This document shows positions 24,094 through 30,749 of a stretch of 64,000 bases of DNA, one piece after another. How positions within the stretch are numbered: the stretch's first letter is position 1; each line of letters opens with the position of its first letter. Location of the stretch: positions 434,001 to 498,000 of the forward strand of contig NZ_AP028670.1 of assembly GCF_041154485.1 (NCBI RefSeq), in the 5' to 3' direction. The notes under the pieces were generated by a model. It saw only the letters and a program-made list of their open reading frames with translations, ran no database searches and was not told where the DNA came from. A program made the translations under genes and the position numbers. The DNA comes from Variovorax sp. V93 (GTDB taxonomy: Bacteria; Pseudomonadota; Gammaproteobacteria; Burkholderiales; Burkholderiaceae_C).

Positions 24094-25452
24094 TCAGCGC
24101 CGCAGCACGCATTTGTCGTACAGGTGCGGGGCCCGGCCGTCGGGGTCGTAGCGGCGTTTCAGCACCTCGTAGGCCGCCATGCCGTAGGTGGCGTTGAATT
24201 CGTCGCGCGTGAAGAAGCTGTCCGAATAGAGCGACTTGATCCCGCCCAGCCGCAGCACTTCCTTTTCGATCAGCCGGTTGAAATGCCCGGCCTCGTGGGC
24301 CTCGCGGGTCTCGACCACGTCCCAGAAGCCGAAGTTGACATGGAGCATGCCCGCGGCCAGCGGGTACAGCGTGAAGTGCGCGTCCGGGTCCGGCGCGTGC
24401 ACCGGGCAGACCCAGACCGGGAGGATGCCGATCTCCCGCTGCAGGAAGTCGAGGAAGGCCGGCGCCGCCGCGATCGGAATGTCGACGTCCTGGATCACCG
24501 ACTCGGTGTGCATGCCGCGCCAGCGGGCCAGCCGCTTCGCGAGGCCCCAGCGGGCGTTCGCGCGCATGAGCCGCGTGTAGCTGCACGAGTTCAGGTGCGA
24601 GCGGCCGAACAGGCGGCGCACCAGCGGGTTCTGCGCACCGAAGTTCTTCGAGCACCAGAACCAGTCCGTGTCCCAGCGCCACAGGTAGTCGTGCACGCTC
24701 AGGTGATCGACCGGCATCTCCAGCAGCGAGCGGTAGTAGATGCGCTCGAACTCGTAGTTGCTCAGCCAGGGCGCAGTGTCCTCGAAGCGGGCGATGTTCA
24801 GCACCAGCGACCGGGGCCCGAACACCACGCCGTCGACGAAGTCGGCATCGCCCTCGCAGGCCTCGGCCAGCGCGGCGAAGAAGTCCTCGGGGCTCGCGTG
24901 CGCGATGTGCTCCACGCGCACGCAGGGCCGCACGGGCAAGGTGCGCAGCACCAGCCGCAGCGCGTAGCCGAGCGAGCCGTAGGAGTTCGGAAAACCGAAG
25001 AACAGGTCGCGGTGCGCGTTGTCCGGCGTGCAGTGGACGATGCGCCTGTCCGGCAGCAGCACGTCGAGTTCCAGCATCGAATGGTGGACCAGCCCCTGGC
25101 GCATCGACGTCGCCTCGATGCCCACACCCGCCACCGCGCCGCCGGCCGTGATGGTCTTGAGCTGGGGGACCACCGCCGGCATCACGCCGTGCTGCAGCGT
25201 CGCGGCCACCAGCGCCTCGTAGGTCGCCATGCCTTCCACCTCCACCGTGCTGCGCGCGGTGTCGATGTCGATGACGTGGTCGAAATCGCCGAGGTCGATG
25301 CGGTGCCGCGGACCGGCTTCGCGGTCGCGGAACAGGTTCGACGTGCGCTTGGCCAGCGCGAGCGGCGCGGCGGGGCTCCCGCCGTCCGCGCGCAGCCCGG
25401 CCAGCAGGCGGTCCCTGCGTGCCTCGTGGGCCAGCGCTTCAGTGCGGCTCAT
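24094..25452 (-). CDS. DHCR24-like FAD-binding oxidoreductase
   Basis: 452 residues. N-terminal FAD_binding_4 domain: IDLGDFDHVIDIDTARSTV, PAVVPQLKTITAGGAVAGVG, GIEATSMRQGLVHHSML. The C-terminal half resembles the sterol-reductase-like family. It follows a cyclopropane-synthase-like methyltransferase with a 14-base overlap. That pair is the arrangement of bacterial 10-methyl fatty acid synthesis (bfaB/bfaA, tmsB/tmsA), in which the flavoprotein reduces the methylene group put on by the methyltransferase. I infer a similar lipid role; other lipid desaturation or reduction reactions are possible. Confidence 0.85.
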   Translation of the reverse strand: MSRTEALAHEARRDRLLAGLRADGGSPAAPLALAKRTSNLFRDREAGPRHRIDLGDFDHVIDIDTARSTVEVEGMATYEALVAATLQHGVMPAVVPQLKTITAGGAVAGVGIEATSMRQGLVHHSMLELDVLLPDRRIVHCTPDNAHRDLFFGFPNSYGSLGYALRLVLRTLPVRPCVRVEHIAHASPEDFFAALAEACEGDADFVDGVVFGPRSLVLNIARFEDTAPWLSNYEFERIYYRSLLEMPVDHLSVHDYLWRWDTDWFWCSKNFGAQNPLVRRLFGRSHLNSCSYTRLMRANARWGLAKRLARWRGMHTESVIQDVDIPIAAAPAFLDFLQREIGILPVWVCPVHAPDPDAHFTLYPLAAGMLHVNFGFWDVVETREAHEAGHFNRLIEKEVLRLGGIKSLYSDSFFTRDEFNATYGMAAYEVLKRRYDPDGRAPHLYDKCVLRR

Positions 25453-26662
25453 ACAGGTGCCCCCGGCCCATCGGGTAGCCGTTCGGCTTCACATTGCCCT
25501 TGCTGAAGACGACCTGGAACAGGTGCGTGTAGCCCGCCGGCGAGCGGAACATCTCGGCGCAGCCGGTCAGGTAGGTGCGCCAGACGCGCCGGAAGCGTTC
25601 GTCGAAACGCTGCGGGTCGAGGGCCTGTATCGCGGGCCAGTGCTGCTCGAAGCGCTCGGCCCAGGCGTCGAGCGTGGGCGCGTAGTGCCGGCGCAGGTTC
25701 TCGATGTCCAGCACCTCCAGGCCGCTGCGCTCCATCTCCACGATCACGTCGGCCAGGCTGGGGATCCAGCCGCCGGGGAACACATGCTTGCGAATGAAGA
25801 GCTCGGTCTCGAAGCGGCCCACGTGGCCGATGAAGTGCAGGATGCCGAGCCCGCCCGGTTTCAGGAACTGCGCGTGGGCACGGATCACCTCGGCCAGCTG
25901 GTCGCGCCCCGCGTGCTCCAGCGTGCCGATCGAAACCACCTTGTCGTACTGCGCATCCACATCGCGGAAGTCGGCCTCGCGCACCTGCAGCGAGGCTTGC
26001 AGCCCGCGCCGGTCGATCTCGCCGCGCAGCCACTCGACCTGCTCGGTCGTCGTGTTCAGCCCGACGCCGGTGGCGCCGATCGTCTCCTGCGCGCGGAACA
26101 TGAAGCCGCCGAAGCCGCAGCCGATGTCGATGAAGCGATCGTCGGCCTGCAGCAGGATCTTGCGGCACACGTGGTCGATCTTGCGGCGCTGCGCTTCCTC
26201 GAGGCTCGCGGTGCCTTCGGGCCAGTAGCCGCAGGTGTACATCATCAGCGGGTCGTCGAGCCACGGCCGGTAGAACGCCGTGCCCAGCCCGTAGTGCGCC
26301 CGTGCGTTGGCCTTGGCCTGGAGCGGGTCGCGGTTGGAGTGGCGCAGCTCGTGCAGGCCGTTCTCGATGCCGTTGAGCGCGCCGGCCTGTTGGTCGAAAC
26401 CCGCCGCCATGCCGGCCGCCAGGGCGGCGCCGAAGTCGCCCTCGACATCCACCTCCCGGTCGAAGTAGGCCTCCATCAATCCGATGTGGCCGCGCGTCGC
26501 GGTGGCGAGAAGCGCCGCGTCGGAGTGGAAGGTGATGGTGAATGCCGGCGCACCCTCGCCGACGGGAATGCGGCTGCCGTCGGGCATCACGACGGCAAAA
26601 CACGCCGCGGCCCGCTGGCCGATGCCGTCGAGCATGTTGCGCAGGGGGAGGGACAGCATCAT
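25439..26662 (-). CDS. CFA-synthase-like SAM-dependent fatty-acyl methyltransferase
   Basis: 407 residues. C-terminal two-thirds is the CmaS/Cfa methyltransferase: HYGLGTAFYRPWLDDPLMMYTCGYW, SAM motif DIGCGFGGF, SIGTLEHAG, and the substrate region FIRKHVFPGGWIPSL. Acts on double bonds of membrane phospholipid acyl chains, putting on methylene or methyl groups. Start taken at ATG 26662 (26659 is the next). Operon with a small upstream gene (26695) and the flavoprotein downstream. An E. coli-type cfa would not have the flavoprotein partner, which favours the 10-methyl pathway. Confidence 0.9.
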   Translation of the reverse strand: MMLSLPLRNMLDGIGQRAAACFAVVMPDGSRIPVGEGAPAFTITFHSDAALLATATRGHIGLMEAYFDREVDVEGDFGAALAAGMAAGFDQQAGALNGIENGLHELRHSNRDPLQAKANARAHYGLGTAFYRPWLDDPLMMYTCGYWPEGTASLEEAQRRKIDHVCRKILLQADDRFIDIGCGFGGFMFRAQETIGATGVGLNTTTEQVEWLRGEIDRRGLQASLQVREADFRDVDAQYDKVVSIGTLEHAGRDQLAEVIRAHAQFLKPGGLGILHFIGHVGRFETELFIRKHVFPGGWIPSLADVIVEMERSGLEVLDIENLRRHYAPTLDAWAERFEQHWPAIQALDPQRFDERFRRVWRTYLTGCAEMFRSPAGYTHLFQVVFSKGNVKPNGYPMGRGHLYEPH

Positions 26663-26694
26663 GCGGGCATTCGGGAGCGGGGCATCCCGCGGTC

Positions 26695-26916
26695 CTAGCC
26701 GTCCAGCGGCACGCCGCCGCCGAAACGGCAGATCCATTGGTCCAGGAGTTCGCGCTGGACGGTGCCGATGGAGCGCTGCCAGGCCGCCATCATCTCCCAC
26801 TGCCGCCGCTGCGCCTGCAGCATGCTCTTGCCGACGGCCATCTGCCAGCCCATCACGGATTGAAGGTAGCCGTTGCCCAAGGGCGCCGGGGTCGTCGAAA
26901 AAGCATCGCTGGCCAT
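26695..26916 (-). CDS. Small amphipathic protein, possibly phasin-like
   Basis: 73 residues from ATG 26916 after a GGAGACC ribosome site. The middle (YLQSVMGWQMAVGKSMLQ, then QRRQWEMMAAWQRS) is a long amphipathic helix rich in Trp, Met and Gln, similar in feel to phasins and other lipid-surface proteins, but too short to name. First gene behind the FNR box 26969 and 32 bases before the methyltransferase gene, so it may be an accessory of the lipid-modifying pair. Confidence 0.7.
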   Translation of the reverse strand: MASDAFSTTPAPLGNGYLQSVMGWQMAVGKSMLQAQRRQWEMMAAWQRSIGTVQRELLDQWICRFGGGVPLDG

Positions 26917-26968
26917 GGAGGTCTCCGAAAGGTGTGGGCCCATCCTAGGAACATGCGGGAGAGGCCGC

Positions 26969-26982
26969 TTGAGGAATATCAA
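26969..26982 (-). promoter_or_regulatory. FNR/Dnr-type box for the lipid-modification operon
   Basis: TTGAGGAATATCAA (minus strand reads TTGATATTCCTCAA). TAGGAT on the minus strand starts at 26947, 28.5 bases from the centre; predicted +1 about 26934. Confidence 0.8.
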
Positions 26983-27047
26983 GCGATCCGCGCCTCGGCC
27001 TGCCGGTTCTGCCGCGGCTCGAGGGGCTGCCAGGGCCCGCCCCGTCC

Positions 27048-27428
27048 TCATTCAGCCTTCATGGGCGTGGCCATTCCCGCATGCACGGCGAAGTAGCGCC
27101 GCGCCAGCGCGACGATCTCGTTGGCGCTCATGCGGCCCACCGTCTCCCAGCCGACGATGCGCTGCGCCACCTCGGGGCGGTGCTTCTCGACGTAGTGGCG
27201 GAAATCGGCCTGCGCGGTGTGGGAGCCGGCGACCAGCACTTCGGCGATCCCCTCCATCGCATCGCACACCTCGCCGAAGAACGCGTGCTCGCTGCGCACC
27301 TGGCTGCCGTGCTGGCGGGTGTAGTGGGTGTGCGCCTTGACCTGCTGCTCGAGAACCTGGGTGGCGTCGAACTGGAGCACTTGCGCGGTGTGGTGGTCGG
27401 TCCAGGCGACTGCGTGAAAAAGCGACAT
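27048..27428 (-). CDS. Small eRF1/Pelota-domain-like protein
   Basis: 126 residues, ATG 27428. The stretch EVLVAGSHTAQADFRHYVEKH matches the style of the small bacterial proteins annotated as translational-machinery or eRF1-domain-like. N-terminus MSLFHAVAWTDHHTAQVLQF. It might act on stalled ribosomes during stress, by analogy only. It lies 82 bases after the alcohol dehydrogenase gene with no FNR box of its own, so it is likely in that operon. Confidence 0.75.
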   Translation of the reverse strand: MSLFHAVAWTDHHTAQVLQFDATQVLEQQVKAHTHYTRQHGSQVRSEHAFFGEVCDAMEGIAEVLVAGSHTAQADFRHYVEKHRPEVAQRIVGWETVGRMSANEIVALARRYFAVHAGMATPMKAE

Positions 27429-27510
27429 GGGTATGCCCTGGTGGAGGCGATGCCGGACGGCCTCGCCGGGTGGAAAAAAGAGAGAAAGGAAAAACCGGCG
27501 CGGACGAGGC

Positions 27511-28548
27511 CTAAGCCTCGATGATCACCTTGAGCGCATGCGTCTCGGCGGCGCGCCCGAAGGTGTCGTAGGCATCGAGGACCTGGTCCAGCGTGAACCG
27601 GTGGGTGATCAGCTGGCCCGGGTCCACCTTGTGGGACTGCACTGTCTTCAGCAGCATCGGCGTCGAGACCGTGTCGACCAGCCGCGTGGTGATCGCGATG
27701 TTCTGCGACCACAGCCGTTCCAGGTGGAGTTCGGCCGGGTGGCCGTGCACGCCGATGTTCGCGATGGTGCCGCCGGGCGCCACGATGTCCTGGCACAGCA
27801 CGAAGGTGGCCGGTATGCCGACCGCCTCGATCGACACGTCCACGCCGCGGCCACCGGTCAGCGCGAGCACCGCCTCGGCCGCCTTGCCGTCGGTGCTGTT
27901 GATGGTGTGCGTCGCGCCGAAGCGGCGCGCGACTTCGAGCCGCCCGTCGTCCAGGTCGATCAGGATGATCTGCGCCGGCGAATAGAACCGGGCCGTGAGC
28001 AGCGTGGCCAGGCCGATCGGCCCGGCGCCCACGATGGCCACCGCGCTGCCGGGGGCAACCTTGCCGTTGAGCACGCCGCACTCGAAGCCGGTCGGCAGGA
28101 TGTCGCTCAGCATCACCAGCGCCTCCTCGTCCGCGCCCGGTGGAATGGGATAGAGGCTGGTGTCCGCATGCGGGATGCGCACGTATTCGGCCTGCGTGCC
28201 GTCGATGGTGTTGCCCAGGATCCAGCCGCCGCTGGTGCAGTGCGAATACATGCCGCGGCGGCAGTACTCGCACTTGCCGCACGACGAGATGCACGAGATC
28301 AGCACGTGGTCGCCCGGATGGAAGGCCGTCACGCCGGCGCCGACGGCCTCGATGACGCCCACCCCTTCGTGCCCGAGGATGCGGCCCGGCGTGCAGGTCG
28401 GCACGTCGCCCTTGAGGATGTGCAGGTCGGTGCCGCAGATGGTCGTCTTGAGGATCTTCACGACCGCATCGCCGGGCGCCTGGATCTCCGGCTTGGGCCG
28501 GTCTTGGAGGGATTTGAGGCCGGGGCCTTGGTACACGAGTGCTTTCAT
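27511..28548 (-). CDS. Zinc-dependent alcohol dehydrogenase (MDR family)
   Basis: 345 residues. Catalytic zinc: CGTDLHILKGD then GHEGVG. Structural zinc: CGKCEYCRRGMYSHC. Rossmann motif GAGPIGLATL. Like the NAD-dependent alcohol/threonine dehydrogenases; it may recycle NADH by reducing aldehydes or serve in fermentation, which suits low oxygen. Start at ATG 28548, on which the FNR-type promoter puts its predicted +1; a partial GAGG lies upstream, so a leaderless message is possible rather than sure. Confidence 0.93.
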   Translation of the reverse strand: MKALVYQGPGLKSLQDRPKPEIQAPGDAVVKILKTTICGTDLHILKGDVPTCTPGRILGHEGVGVIEAVGAGVTAFHPGDHVLISCISSCGKCEYCRRGMYSHCTSGGWILGNTIDGTQAEYVRIPHADTSLYPIPPGADEEALVMLSDILPTGFECGVLNGKVAPGSAVAIVGAGPIGLATLLTARFYSPAQIILIDLDDGRLEVARRFGATHTINSTDGKAAEAVLALTGGRGVDVSIEAVGIPATFVLCQDIVAPGGTIANIGVHGHPAELHLERLWSQNIAITTRLVDTVSTPMLLKTVQSHKVDPGQLITHRFTLDQVLDAYDTFGRAAETHALKVIIEA

Positions 28549-28582
28549 GCCCTCACGGTAGGCGCCTTCGTTGCGCGCCATC

Positions 28583-28596
28583 TTGCGATAGCGCAA
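28583..28596 (-). promoter_or_regulatory. Palindromic FNR-like box for the alcohol dehydrogenase
   Basis: TTGCGATAGCGCAA, both half-sites of the TTGCG type. TACCGT on the minus strand (28560 to 28555) begins 29.5 bases from the centre; predicted +1 at 28548, the ATG. Confidence 0.6.
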
Positions 28597-28659
28597 GGAA
28601 TGCCGAGCCCAGGATGCGCGCCATGGCCAACGTGCCGGCTGCCGGCAGGGCGCGAGCGC

Positions 28660-29064
28660 TCATCTCGCGACCAGCACCGAGCAATGGGCATGATCGACGA
28701 TCCGCTTGGCAAGCGACATCTCCGACATGCGTTGCACCAGCGTGCGATGGCGGTGGCCGATGACGATCAGGTCGGCCTCCAGGCGATCTGCAACCGCGAC
28801 GATCTGATCGGCGCAGTTGCCCTCGACGACCTCGAGTTCGAGGCCGACCCGGGCTGCCGCCGCCTTGCTGCGCAGCAGGTTCAGGCAGGCCCAGCATTCA
28901 TCTCGAGCCTTGTCGAGTGACGCGTGCGTCTCCACCTCCGGAGACCATGCCACGGCCACGACATGCAGTGGGACATGGGCCTCCTGCGCGACCTGGAGGG
29001 CGCGTGCGAAAGCCAGATCGGCGGCCTCGGTTCCGTCGTACGCCAGAAGGACTTTGCCGAACAT
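28660..29064 (-). CDS. Single-domain universal stress protein
   Basis: 134 residues from ATG 29064 after a strong GGAGAGGAGAC ribosome site. Usp fold: MFGKVLLAYDGTEAADLAFA, then VEGNCADQIVAVADRLEADLIVIGHRH. The ATP-binding loop is replaced by HRHRTLVQRMSEMS, so it probably does not bind ATP in the usual way. No FNR box is seen upstream; it may be read from the fluoride-controlled crcB/DUF190 operon 138 bases away. That gap has only a GGTACC-based hairpin (about 29130-29156). Confidence 0.88.
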   Translation of the reverse strand: MFGKVLLAYDGTEAADLAFARALQVAQEAHVPLHVVAVAWSPEVETHASLDKARDECWACLNLLRSKAAAARVGLELEVVEGNCADQIVAVADRLEADLIVIGHRHRTLVQRMSEMSLAKRIVDHAHCSVLVAR

Positions 29065-29202
29065 GGTGTCTCCTCTCCCGCCGGCGGACTTCCGGCGCGC
29101 AGTCGCGATGACCGGCCACGCATACGAGCGCGTGGTACCTTGCCGATGGTACCCGCGAGCACCATGCCGGCAAGGCACAGGCCGGCAGTGCCCAGGTGCC
29201 GG

Positions 29203-29526
29203 TCATGGCGTGCCCCCGACCACCCCCATCGCCAGCGGGACCTTGATGTAGAAGAGTTTGAGATCCTCGCCATCCAGATGGTCGAGGAAGCTCTTCGCAT
29301 CCTGCTCGCTGAGCGCGAAGCCGACTTCCACCGACAGGTCGCCGGCGAGTTCGAAGAAATGCTCTTCATGCAGTTTGCCGTGGCGGCCGAAGCCCGCGAT
29401 CGCCCGAAAGGCCGAGCCACCCGGGATTCCCACCTTCCTGGCTTCCTCGAGGAGCCACTCGTAGGCGAGGATGCCGTGGTGGCGGCGGTTCTCCTGGACA
29501 TAGAACTTGAGGTAGATGCCTTGCAT
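29203..29526 (-). CDS. DUF190 family protein
   Basis: 107 residues from ATG 29526, preceded by GAAGGAGG. DUF190 proteins have a ferredoxin-like/PII-like fold and are commonly next to crcB. Visible: MQGIYLKFYVQENRRHHG, GFGRHGKLHEEHFFELAGD and the C-terminal KLFYIKVPLAMG. Thought to help or regulate fluoride export. It is 31 bases after crcB and under the same riboswitch. Confidence 0.9.
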   Translation of the reverse strand: MQGIYLKFYVQENRRHHGILAYEWLLEEARKVGIPGGSAFRAIAGFGRHGKLHEEHFFELAGDLSVEVGFALSEQDAKSFLDHLDGEDLKLFYIKVPLAMGVVGGTP

Positions 29527-29557
29527 GGTGGGCCTCCTTCGGCTCATTGCGTTCCCG

Positions 29558-29947
29558 CTAGGCCCTGACGAACAGGGCGTTGGCAATCAGGATGCCGATC
29601 CCGGTCAGGACCAGCGAGCCGGCGAGGTGCACGCTCGCCGCGCCCAGGGCCCACCAGTGCTCCTGCCGGCCGATCAGCGTCACGACCTCGGCCGAGAAGG
29701 TGGAGAACGTTGTCAGGCCGCCCAGGAAGCCGGTGACGATCAGCAGCCGCCATTCGGGCGCGAGGCCGCCGTTGTGCGTGAAGAAGGCGCTGGCCACGCC
29801 GACCAGCAGACCCCCGATGAGGTTGGCGGCCAGGGTTCCCAGCGGCACCGTGGGGAACACGGGGTTGAGCCATCCGCCCAGCCACCAGCGCAGCAAGGCG
29901 CCGCAACCGGCACCGCCGAAGACCGCAAGGAATGAGAAGCCGCTCAT
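29558..29947 (-). CDS. crcB: Fluoride channel CrcB/Fluc
   Basis: 129 residues, four hydrophobic segments. Dual-topology fluoride channel: [30 protein letters not shown], and [17 protein letters not shown], which has the pore-lining Phe/Thr/Ser set. AAGGAGCGAC ribosome site. A fluoride riboswitch lies 84 bases upstream (30031-30090). Confidence 0.96.
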   Translation of the reverse strand: MSGFSFLAVFGGAGCGALLRWWLGGWLNPVFPTVPLGTLAANLIGGLLVGVASAFFTHNGGLAPEWRLLIVTGFLGGLTTFSTFSAEVVTLIGRQEHWWALGAASVHLAGSLVLTGIGILIANALFVRA

Positions 29948-30030
29948 GTCGCTCCTTGGTCAAAAGAGGCCCGAGCGATGGGCGCCGGCGCGATCAACGC
30001 GTCCGCTTACCTACGCCGGCCCGATGGGGA

Positions 30031-30090
30031 CCCTGGCAGGCATCATCCGCCCGAATGGGCGGTCGGGGAGGTATGCCATCTCCGCTGGGA
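30031..30090 (-). ncRNA. Fluoride riboswitch (crcB motif) aptamer
   Basis: On the minus strand the 5' part reads GGAGATGGCATACCTCC and the 3' part ATGATGCCT, the two conserved pieces of the crcB-motif RNA. GGCAT pairs with ATGCC to close P1, and CCGCCC-ATTC-GGGCGG forms the P3 hairpin. Very close in order and sequence to the characterised Pseudomonas syringae fluoride riboswitch. It precedes crcB on the same strand by 83 bases. On fluoride binding, expression of crcB, DUF190 and maybe the USP would rise. Confidence 0.88.
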
Positions 30091-30160
30091 TCAGTATGTC
30101 GACGTGCTCGGCACGCATGGCGTACTCCCGGGGTGCGAATCGGTCCGGCACCCGGAGCGG

Positions 30161-30271
30161 TCAAAGACCGGCTTCGCGCAGCCTCTGCACCAGGTCGGGT
30201 TCTTCTTCGTGCCGGCGCACCGGCGCGCGCCGCCGGAACGCGGCCAGGCAGAGCGAGAGAATTTTCTTCAT
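30161..30271 (-). CDS. 36-residue small protein, probable
   Basis: Begins MKKILSLCLAAFRRR and ends in QRLREAGL. ATG 30271 follows AAGGAATCAC, a good ribosome site. An FNR box (30354) with a CATCCT -10 predicts +1 about 30319. Short hydrophobic start, then Arg-rich and acidic (HEEEPDL) parts. No function can be given. The coding call rests on ribosome site plus promoter. Confidence 0.5.
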   Translation of the reverse strand: MKKILSLCLAAFRRRAPVRRHEEEPDLVQRLREAGL

Positions 30272-30353
30272 GTGATTCCTTGCGGTGGCATGGGACTGGC
30301 GGCTGGATCGCATCCGCACGCCTGCAGGATGCCGCATGGGGATGCCGCGCGGG

Positions 30354-30367
30354 TTGACGCGCATCAA
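30354..30367 (-). promoter_or_regulatory. FNR/Dnr-type box for the 36-residue gene
   Basis: TTGACGCGCATCAA. CATCCT on the minus strand (30331 to 30326) begins 29.5 bases from the centre. No matching -10 on the plus strand. Confidence 0.65.
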
Positions 30368-30425
30368 GCTCGCAGCCCGGCCGGGCGCGGTCTGTCCCGC
30401 CCTTGCCTGCGCGATGCGCATGCGC

Positions 30426-30439
30426 TTGATGCAGCGCAA
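30426..30439 (+). promoter_or_regulatory. FNR/Dnr-type box for the ppsA operon
   Basis: TTGATGCAGCGCAA. TAGCAT at 30461-30466 starts 28.5 bases from the centre; predicted +1 about 30474, 39 bases before the small gene 30513. Confidence 0.8.
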
Positions 30440-30512
30440 GGCATGGACGCCGGCCCGTCCTAGCATCTCAGCCACGAAGCGCATTTCGGACACCCTTCAT
30501 CCGAGGAGCAGC

Positions 30513-30737
30513 ATGAGACATTCGCAGAAGCACCGGGGCAGGACGATCGTCGTTCAGGCACAGCGCGAGCGCGGCCAGGGCTATGCCTGGACCTACCGGG
30601 TCGAAGAGCTGCCGGCCCTTGCCGGCCGCGGGATCACCAGGGAAGACCAGGACGCGCGGGAGAGCGCGTTGTGCCAGGCCATGTGCGCAGCTCGAAGCGC
30701 CATCGACCAGGCGGAACGAACCGCCGGTCCGGCGTAG
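30513..30737 (+). CDS. Small protein of unknown function ahead of ppsA
   Basis: 74 residues from ATG 30513 behind a GAGGAGCAGC ribosome site. Basic N-terminus (MRHSQKHRGRTIVVQAQRER), a GYAWTYRVEELP segment and a helical C-terminus with two cysteines (ALCQAMCAAR). No family recognised. Stops 12 bases before the PEP synthase start, so it is the first gene of that operon and may be a regulator of it. Confidence 0.75.
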   Translation: MRHSQKHRGRTIVVQAQRERGQGYAWTYRVEELPALAGRGITREDQDARESALCQAMCAARSAIDQAERTAGPA

Positions 30738-30749
30738 GAGGGGTTGGCC

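Noticed and set aside
27490..27520. CGAGGC-CTAA-GCCTCG hairpin covering the stop of the alcohol dehydrogenase
   Set aside because: On the minus strand the T-rich stretch comes about 10-18 bases later, so it is not a clean intrinsic terminator and the next gene may be co-transcribed.
29129..29156. GGTACC-TTGCCGAT-GGTACC hairpin as a terminator between DUF190 and the USP
   Set aside because: Short stem and no T-run on either strand.
28898..29206. A 102-residue minus-strand reading frame starting in an ATGA overlap with the DUF190 stop
   Set aside because: It runs through the USP gene in another frame and its protein has no normal composition; the USP with strong ribosome site is the real gene.
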